A stretch of DNA of 64,000 bases from Manis javanica (taxonomy: Eukaryota > Chordata > Mammalia > Pholidota > Manidae), in assembly GCF_040802235.1 (NCBI RefSeq), contig NC_133156.1:116900173-116964172 (forward strand), written 5' to 3'. Below, in pieces: positions 55,961-64,000 of the stretch. The first letter of the stretch is position 1. The number at the start of each line of letters is the position of its first letter. A program made the position numbers and the translations under genes. The notes under the pieces are model-generated. The model was not told where the DNA came from, did no database searches, and saw only the letters and a program-made list of their open reading frames with translations.

Positions 55961-58934
55961 TCACTCTTTGTATAGTTTTATTAGTTCTTTTTCCCAGTGA
56001 GCAAAGAACATTCCTGAACCTTTTAAAAAAGCAGTGATTTTTGTAAAGATGAAAGTAATACATTTACTCTGGTTTAAGAAACAGGTAATGTGGTCAAACT
56101 GTGTAGTCCACGTGCAGAGATAAACCCTTGAAGCAAACAGGGTGAAAGCCAACTCCCATTAAGAACATGAAGCGCTAGATTAGAAAGCTTTTCCTTCAGG
56201 AAGTGTTGTTTACATTAAAATTTGGCATTATTAAACCAACTAGCTGGAGATGTCATAACACCCTTAGCAAAACTGAGTCACAAAGAATGATAGTTGTGTT
56301 AAAAATCCCCAGAGGGCCTCCCTGCGGTTCTTATAGGTCCAACAATTCATAGACTTTGAGGGAAGGGAGAGCTCCAGTGGAGTAAGGCTGGTCACTACTC
56401 CAACTCCCACTGTAGGTCAGTTTCTTTCGTTGCCGGTGCCCAGTCTCTGTGCTTGACAGAGGATTAGCTCTGCATAAGCCAGGGAGGAGCTGCACATTCT
56501 TTCCTGTTGGGGAGCTGTCAGAATTCTTGGCACATTTTAGGTTAAGGTTGGGTTATGCTATAGTGATAAAAGTTTAGCTCAGGAGGTAATCTGTACTTTG
56601 TTAATTTGTCCAGGGACAGAATTTACTGAGGAAAAAATGCTCCCTGGTGTATTTCAAAGACGACAGAGTTTTTCCACTTGAACACTCTGCATACGAAGTG
56701 CTTTGTTGTCCTAAAATTTCTACCCAAACAGAAGGTTTTAGTCAGAAGCTTGAGATGATTCTTTTAAAAATATAAATTTTATATATGCCAAATGGGAGGC
56801 ACGGCTGGTCAGAGGGCCTGGGTGAGGTGCCTGTATAGTTTATATTTAGTAGTTATGACACTGATAGAAACACCTCTGGGTTGCTGCAGTGAGAGTTTTA
56901 GCATGTTGTACAGAGGAAAAGTGTAACAGACTATAGTTTGTTTCTTAGGCTCAATCCCTGCGGTTACTTTTTCTCCCAAAAGCCAGGGACATAGAACCCA
57001 CCCACTGTCTGGTTACCCTCCCTCCTCTGTGTAGAGCAAGAGAAGCAGCAGAACTCTGCAGGGTCTTATATGCAAAGTCATCATTTCCACATAATGAGGA
57101 CTGTCAAAGAAGGGAGGAGAATTATTTGTAGGTTTTGTGAAATAAAGAAGTGTCATCAAGTTAAGAATAGTGTTCAGGGTTAGAATTGATAAGAACTTTG
57201 TGCAGTTGAAACTGATGATTTTTGTAGTACTATTAGTAAGGTGGTCAATTATTTGACAGAAAAGTCATTTCAACCTAGAACTGCAGGAAAGGATGAAATA
57301 AATAACTAAATAACTGGGCCACAAAATAGGTAAAAGGAAAACCTGAGCTTACCACAACAGAAGAAATTTTATTTAAGACATGCTAGGCCAAAGGTTTTAT
57401 CAATTCCTATGTACAGAAACTAGAAGTTAATATCTGAGTCCCAGCTATTGTCTATAGTTCATTGCTTATGATACTGTATATAGGAAATTGGATTTAATTC
57501 TTCTTTCAATTATTCTTAATTAACCCTCTTGTCTTTTCAGGGAGCCCAGTTAGAGAACCCTGGTGGATATTATTTTAGAAAGGCATCTTTGACAGCCATG
57601 GAGATGTTTAGGTGTTCTGCCATGGAGATGGAAGATGTTCTCTTCCAGAGAACTTTGTGCAAGTATGGAGGTTGGCAGACAGCCTCCAGTGGCCACACCT
57701 TGGGATCCACCATAATGTTCATGCCAAGGCCATGCTTTCTTTAGGCTGCTCCCAGACAGGGGCTGGCTAACTAGAGCTGCGCCATTTCTGCCCAACACCA
57801 GATTCTACTAAAGGGCAATCTGTGCTCTAGGGACCCCCATTGTGTGACTGAGGCACTCTCAGGGCTGCATTACAGTCTGAGGCTTTTCCTACATGATCAT
57901 CTTTTTTCTCTTCTTACCCAGATGCTAGGCCTGCGTGATGGTGTAATGCTCTACTTGCTCATCCTGCTCCCTCTCCCCTTTCACAGGTATCTCCTCCAGT
58001 TCAATCCTTCAGACATCTAACTTCATCCTGGCATCTGCTTCTCAGACAACTTGAAATGATTCGCATTTGAATTGAGTGGACCCTAACTTGCAATAATGAT
58101 AAAAATTATTTTAACTTTTAAGTACTTTTTTGAAAAACTTTTAAGCACTGCTTGGAAGCTTGTTCCAACAAAAGTCATTTCTGTCTGGTGTGTTTTAGAT
58201 AATTTATTTACAAGGAGGCCTTCAATGAGGGACCCCTTATCTGAACAATAGAGCCTTTGTTGTTTAAAATGCTATGAGAGAATCCTCATGGACTTGGCTT
58301 TCTCTCTGACCCAAGTACAATTTGCCGGTCAGCCAAAAAGAGTTGCTTTAATGCCAGTTGGCCATAACTGTTGATTGGCATTTCATTGGCTATACTTTGT
58401 AAAAATATGTTTGATGTTCAGGTTCTGAGTTCTGATGTGCAGAATTCAAATAACCAGTTCCATCAAATACTAAAGATGACATAGGATTTTTCTGACATTT
58501 TTTGTTTAAAATGATAATCTATTCATTGAGGGTGACCAAGTCTGATTTTAATATGACAAGATACCAGATTCCAATTCAGTTAATGAAAAAGGATAAATCA
58601 AGAGGGCTGGTTTTCTTACATGTTTTCAGTCACATATGTATGTATCTATAATTTATTCATTTGCCTTGCATGAGATCATCCACTTTTACATAGACCTTCT
58701 TCAAAGTGGCTTGGTTTTACACAAGCACTTAGGGTGTGCAAGCAACCCAGGTTCAATACTATATGCTGTGCAACAAATGAGATTCACAAATAAAATTTAA
58801 GTAGCCTGAACAATTTTTTAATAAAACTCGACTCAAATTTAATTTTTAAGCTAGTTAGAGCCAGTTATTTTCACTATGTATTACAGTACTATCAGGAATT
58901 TTAGCATTATGATTTATACATTTCTTGTGTTATT
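55961..58934. other. non-coding DNA, nothing firm
   Basis: About 3 kb without a nameable repeat. At 57,515-57,540 a pyrimidine tract and AG precede a 71-codon open frame, the look of a splice acceptor. There is no donor and no similarity. Confidence 0.4.
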
Positions 58935-59115
58935 ATTTTCTATGTGTGATGACCTATTACATCGATTATCTCACATAATTCACCAGTCTTACGTGGTATG
59001 CTATTTATTATCCCTAATTTAAGGTACAGAAGCTGAGAAGCTTGCTCAAGTTTACATAGCAAGCTATCAGTTGAGCAGGGATTTAATGTGAATTAGTCTG
59101 ACCCCAAGCCTGTAC
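58935..59115 (-). repeat. MIR SINE, reverse orientation
   Basis: The phrases 'ttaaggtacagaagctgaga', 'agcttgctcaagtttacata' and 'gcaagctatcagttgagcag' are the reversed MIR core. Confidence 0.75.
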
Positions 59116-61164
59116 TTTTACATACACATGATACATCCTTCCCAAATATCCTACACAATAGAAGATGGGGGTCATGACACACATTGTTGTAACACTGGGC
59201 ACCTTAACTTCTCTAGGAGAATTTATAAAACAAGTAGGTTGGCTTGGCCTCAAGGTCTAGACTCTCTCTAGGGTTCCTTCCTGTTCCAACATTCCTTTAC
59301 TCTATAGCTAATCTGGATAAGCTCCTACAAAAATATAATCTGAAAAAAATATTATATGCAACATAGGGTGCAAGCCTCTGCACATGCCAATCTGGCGTGC
59401 CAAATCCTTTCAAATGTTAAGTTTCTATTCCACCCTCTAAATTACCATAGAGTACATATGGCAAGAAAAGAAAAATGTTTATAGCTTTGATGAATGGGGG
59501 TCCTGTGCTCATGTTGGGAGTATGTTTAAATTTAAAGCCATGAATAAATCTCAAAACCAAGGCATCATAATTTAAAACAAATGAATAGCTGCAAACTATA
59601 TATAAAAATGCAAGTGAATTCACCCAAAGGTTTAAGAAAGCCATATCTCCTACAAAATTTAAATTAGCTTTCCTTCTTGTAAGTATAAATTAAGCAGTAG
59701 TATTTGGGTGACAGGTTTCTGATATGTACATCTCCTCACCCGCACTCATCCTAAAGTTTCTAGTCTGATAATGCTAGCAAGCTATAATATCTGCGATAAA
59801 GGCCATTTGGATCTAGAAATGACCACTTCAAAACTGTTCAAAAATCAGTGAATATTCAGTATGACATAAATTATTTGCCTTCTTTGAAAGACTAACATCT
59901 CAAATATATCTTGTGGTTAAAAATATGCAGTTTCCACAGAAAATATAGTCAATTTCACATTTGTATTAGCAAACTGATGCCAAATGGAGTATGGCATTAT
60001 TGTTTAGGCCAAATGGCCCTATGACACAATCATATAATTTCCTCCTCAGAGTTCTCTTCAGTTTTATTAATCTATTCCCAGAGTTGTATGCTACAGAAAG
60101 CCTCATATGGATTTTCTGGTATTTGGGGCTGTAATAGATTGCTGTTGAATAACCTGCTTGTCCTGTGCTTGTTACCAAATAATGGACTACTGAAAAGTGA
60201 AGTCAATATTTAACTAAACAAAGCCTACTAAGAGTCCTGAAAAATACTGAACTCAGAATTTACTTTAAAGTTACTCTTCTCATGTCTTCTCTCCCCATCT
60301 ATATTCCTATTTTATCACCTACCTCAACTTCAAGCCAAAACTTCTGTCCAATGGACTTGCTTTTGCATTTTTGTTATTTCTTTAAAAATCAAATCTAGCA
60401 TCTTATTGAAAACACATTGATCAAAATGAAATAATTCTGTAAAGCTCAGTTTTTCTTATTTTTTTCACAAAGGCAGCTAAGAGAGAGATGCTTTCATATT
60501 CTTTAGGAACAGAGACAAATTGGTCTTTCTTTTTATGGATGCATTAAGACAGACCTGAAAAATACAATTTCCTTTTCTTTTCCCCATGAAAGGAGATAAC
60601 CCAGATTTTAATTTGCCAAATGTGACTGTAAAACAAAGTGGAGCTCTCTCACTTGATAAGGATGGGCTCCTATTTATACACTGTCATCAAAATGAAACAA
60701 AAACCTGGATTCCTCTTCCTACTTGAAACATAGAATTAACAAAAGGAAGAAAGAAGCTAAAGACAGTTTTTCTCCTACCTTGCCAGACACACACTCACCC
60801 CACCCATGGAGGTGCCACACAGCTGATACTGCTCTTGTTAAGCAATAAGTAATAGCAAAATGCCAAGGGTCTAAAAGGCAATTGTCTTATAGTTCTCAGT
60901 TCCTGAGTGAAGTATTGTAATGAAAGGCAAACACAGCAAACATGATGGAACTTAATGTCTTAATGTCAAGTCACAGAAGGTAACTATAGGGATTAGGGTT
61001 TTGTGGGAGCAATGAGTCCAAGCATGCCCATATTTTCCTGGGTGAATAATTCTTCAGTGTGTACTTGTTTAATTTTCTGACTGATGCTACTATCCTCCCA
61101 CTCAGCCCATTTAGAATGACTTACCAATTATGTACAAGAGTATATAATTTCAGATGATTATTTC
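59116..61164. other. non-coding DNA, nothing recognised
   Basis: No repeat or gene structure is identified in these 2 kb. Confidence 0.4.
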
Positions 61165-61745
61165 AGCTCTTGTCTCACTTCCAACCTCCAATACTTCTTC
61201 TCCATCCTCACTTTTAGCTGATGACATGGCTTCTTAGTTCACTAAGAAAACTGAAGTAATGAAGATAGCTTTCAAGACCCGCCTCCACTCCCACTACATC
61301 TACCCAGCTTCCAACATCTGTCCACACATACCTGTTACGATGGATCAGTCTTTCCACCTTGGTTAAAGCCAGACTCCTTTCTTTTGCGCAAGATTTCATG
61401 TTGTCTCATGACATTGCTGTCTCCCTTCTCTCCTACTACCAACATATTGTCATAATTTTTACAGTAAGAAGAAAAACTGTTTTTGGTCTCCCCTCCCCTC
61501 CCAGCCATCACCATTTTTTTTTCTGCCTTTGACAACACTCTTTGAGTTACTTAAACTGGCTGTTTCCAATTCCTCTTCTCCAAGGACTCTTAATTTTATT
61601 TCACTGAGCCATTTCCTCCATGACTCCATTACTCGCTTTGTCCAGGTGATCAGTGAATTCCCCATTGTTAAATCCAGTGGTCAATTCTTAGTCCTTATCT
61701 TACTTAACCCATTAGCAACATTTGAAGCATGAATTAATTACTCTC
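61165..61745 (+). mobile_element. L2 LINE, internal portion
   Basis: L2 reverse-transcriptase-region phrases are clear: 'ttgtctcacttccaacctcc', 'cctccatgactccattactc', 'aatccagtggtcaattctta', 'gtccttatcttacttaaccc' and 'attagcaacatttgaagcat'. All frames are broken. Confidence 0.85.
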
Positions 61746-61934
61746 AACTCTTTGATGTTGCTTCTTCATCAGGCAAGGAGAGTCACAGATGGTTCTGGAG
61801 GTTCATTTCTTCTTCTCTTTTGATAGTAGTGAGGCTGAATTAGCTCAGTGGAAGAACTGGCAGTTACCAGCTGCTGAGCTCCAGAGCAGACTTTCTAACA
61901 GAGTCACTTTTCTCAAGAAGGCAGTTTCCATTGT

Positions 61935-62105
61935 TATGTAGTAATCTAGACATTGGTGCCTATTCCTGCATATACATAGTACATTTTCATTATTTCTATT
62001 GTGTTGATGGCACCATGAGCATATACATATGTCAAAACTTACCAAATTGTACACTTTAAATATCGTAGTTTATAATTTATCAGTTATACTTCAACAAAGC
62101 TATTA
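61935..62105 (+). mobile_element. L1 3' end fragment
   Basis: The phrases 'catatgtcaaaacttaccaa', 'attgtacactttaaatatcg' and 'tatacttcaacaaagctatt' are the terminal part of older L1 elements. Confidence 0.8.
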
Positions 62106-62174
62106 GGGAAATTGTAAACATCAGAGTGTATCACACTGTAGGTTTAAACTTTGTCTCATGAAAAATTGTGTTTC

Positions 62175-62225
62175 AGTGTATATATGTGTAAGAGAGTGTA
62201 TGTGTGTGTGTTCCTGTGTATACAG
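62175..62225. repeat. TG/TA-rich simple repeat
   Basis: Interrupted gtgtatatatgtg and gtatgtgtgtgtg runs. Confidence 0.8.
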
Positions 62226-63224
62226 CACTTGCATTTACATATAGATTCTCTCTTTTTTTAAAAAATCTATTTTCTAATTAGTTAATGTCTCCTTAGACAT
62301 ATTTTTTTGCACACCCCACCTCTCCTCTTCTACTCTTCCTCCTAAATTCTGGACTTAAGTGCATAATTCATTTATTTTCATTCTCTTGCTTTTAAGAACA
62401 AAATAATTTAAGGCTATAATTGTACCAATAAGTAAAGCTTTGGAGCTTCTCATATATGATTTTAATGTAGTGTTTTCAGTGTCATTAGTTTGTTTGGGGT
62501 TCCTTTTTTGACCCAAACACAGATAAATAACAGAACTTTTTATACTATCTTTTTCTGAAGTGAGGGGCATGCTGAAATACTCCGTACAAAGTAAAAGCCA
62601 TACTCGGCACCGCTCCCACTCCCCTTCCACCCCACACCCAATAAAGAAGGAAACATAAGCTTGATGTGTCTGTCTTGGTTCTGGGCTTACTGTGAGCTGG
62701 ATTTCCATTCCTGGGGTTTCCCAGCTGGGTAATTGGTGAATGGCGAAGTCATTAACTGAACTCACAGAGAGGTGAAGGACAGTTTTGTTTGATGGGTGAA
62801 GGAAACTTGAGGCTGAAATTCACAGAATTTGGAATTTGATTACTCATCAAGATCAGATAAGCTTATGAAAACATCCCGCATTAAGTAACAAATGTTTTCA
62901 GTGAGTTAGAGAAAGAGGTTGAGCCACCAGAGATGATGGCTGTGTTGAAATCTAGATATAATTAAATGGCAGCAGGTTGAACACCTTATGTATTATCTTT
63001 TTGCATAGTGTATATAGTTTTCTGAATCACATATGTAATTTATTTTTACAGCACAAAGATGAAATTTCCTAGTTTTAAAGGTGAGGAGGGAGGGAACCAA
63101 AGAAAGGGGTTGGAGGGACTTCTGCTGAATACTTGAGTGCATTTTGAATTTTGAATCATGCATATATATAGTCTTCCAAAAGAAATAAAAATTTAAAACC
63201 ACATGGAAACAAACAAAACAGTTT
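62226..63224. other. non-coding DNA, nothing recognised
   Basis: A reverse open frame of 136 codons at 62,355-62,765 is unsupported by similarity. No repeat is named. Confidence 0.4.
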
Positions 63225-63540
63225 TATTCACAAAGTCCTACAAATTATAACATACATAGGAATAAAATTTGGCAAGAAAGGGACAGGATTTTAATGAGGA
63301 AAGCTATAAAATATATTTTAAAAACATAGAATAAAATTTGAATAAAGAAAGAAAAACCTATGTTCTTAGATGTAAGATTTACTATCATAAAATATCAACC
63401 CTTCTCAAATTAATAAAATAATTTAATATAATTCCAATCAGTATTCCAATGGGTTGGGACAAAAGAATTTGTAAAGTATGTCTGAAAGCATAACTGCCTA
63501 ATAATAGCCAAGATAATTTAGAATAAGGAGTATTGATGAA
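63225..63540 (+). mobile_element. old L1 ORF2 fragment
   Basis: The phrases 'caacccttctcaaattaata', 'taatataattccaatcagta' and 'acctatgttcttagatgtaa' mirror the L1 stretch 'ccatgttcatggataggaag...tcaatgcaatcccaatcaaa'. It is AT-rich and decayed. Confidence 0.7.
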
Positions 63541-63609
63541 GTATCTAATATTATCAGAAAATTTAAAATTTGCTATAATCTTTTTTATATATGTTTTAGA
63601 TGGTATGCC

Positions 63610-63840
63610 ATTGAAATTTATTTATATTCATTTATTCATCAAAAACATATATAATTCTTATTATGTTATAGACACCATTCTAAGAGCTTCACGAAAATTA
63701 ATTCATTTAATTCTTACATAGCTCTATGAAAAAGATACTCTTATTATTTCCATTACACTAGTGAAGAAACAGGTCAGAGAGCCTTGCTCAAGGTCACAGA
63801 GCCAATATATAGTGGAACCTGGATTCAAACATGCCCTCGA
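63610..63840 (-). repeat. MIR SINE, reverse orientation
   Basis: The phrases 'ttcatttaattcttacatag', 'agtgaagaaacaggtcagag', 'gccttgctcaaggtcacaga' and 'gtggaacctggattcaaaca' form a near-complete reversed MIR. Confidence 0.88.
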
Positions 63841-63879
63841 TTAGTATATTATGCAGAATCTTTTGGATTTTGACCACTT

Positions 63880-63903
63880 TTCTCTCTCTCCTCTCTCTCT
63901 CCT
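63880..63903. repeat. CT simple repeat
   Basis: Two short ctctct runs around a 'cctctctctctcct' core. Confidence 0.8.
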
Positions 63904-64000
63904 CATGCTTTATCCTTCCCATAATTTGTCTTTAATTAAGGTATAGCTTAAGGCTAGAACCGTTTTCTATTAATTTTCTTTGGGAACAGCTTTACCTTGG

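Noticed and set aside
57529..57744. Exon-like frame preceded by a pyrimidine tract and AG
   Set aside because: There is a good-looking acceptor but no donor at its end, no similarity and a stop in frame. Such acceptors occur often by chance.
62355..62765. Reverse open frame of 136 codons
   Set aside because: No domain is recognised and the sequence has no codon-like pattern visible by eye; length is within chance.
1..64000. Bacterial-type features (operons, ribosome binding sites, CRISPR arrays, replication origins)
   Set aside because: Base composition, repeat families and lack of dense coding show a mammalian nuclear sequence. No spaced direct-repeat array of CRISPR type is present.

Overview
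This window is nuclear DNA from a placental mammal. It contains no protein-coding gene that I can name. The sequence is AT-rich and littered with old interspersed repeats shared by all placentals: MIR, L2, MER5-type hAT elements, MaLR-type LTRs and decayed L1 ends. There is one dense CpG island and one recent-looking retrotransposon insertion. No Alu, rodent B1/B2, bovid, carnivore tRNA-Lys or equine SINE was seen in 64 kb. Together with the L1 3' end at 43.9 kb, this makes a SINE-poor lineage likely. A pangolin is my best guess, but that is an inference from impression and has not been tested.

Layout. From 1 to 20.9 kb lies non-coding DNA with MIR copies, a MER5A-like element with near-matching 8-bp target duplications, two MaLR-type LTRs, and a pair of 123-bp segments 3 kb apart that are 93-94% identical. 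From 20.9 to 29.6 kb come a solo LTR of 417 bp with TG...CA ends, a TATA box and a perfect TACAC target duplication, then an L1 3' end, a local tandem duplication inside an older repeat, about 2 kb of L2, and a further MaLR LTR. From 29.6 to 41.8 kb is mostly plain non-coding DNA with MIR, L2 and L1 scraps.

From about 42.1 to 43.85 kb is a CpG island. It has a good TATA box, a 36-copy AC microsatellite, a GCC/CAG-rich tract and a G-quadruplex motif. It must be the promoter and first exon of some transcript. Plausible splice donors occur on both strands, so its direction is unresolved and the gene is not identified.

Only about 100 bp beyond the island, at 43,899-46,252, sits the most notable object in the window. 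It is a 2.35-kb insertion bounded by an 18-bp perfect direct repeat. It begins with an open L1 ORF2 C-terminus and L1 3' UTR, continues through two internal A-tracts separated by an orphan 146-bp segment, and ends in the 3' part of an endogenous retrovirus: an env transmembrane remnant, a purine tract, and an LTR U3-R piece. The LTR polyadenylation signal is followed 18 nt later by the terminal poly(A). It looks like a chimeric L1-ERV transcript moved by L1 machinery, although nested insertions into A-tails remain possible. From 46.3 kb to the end the sequence returns to non-coding DNA with two L2 copies, MIR and L1 fragments.
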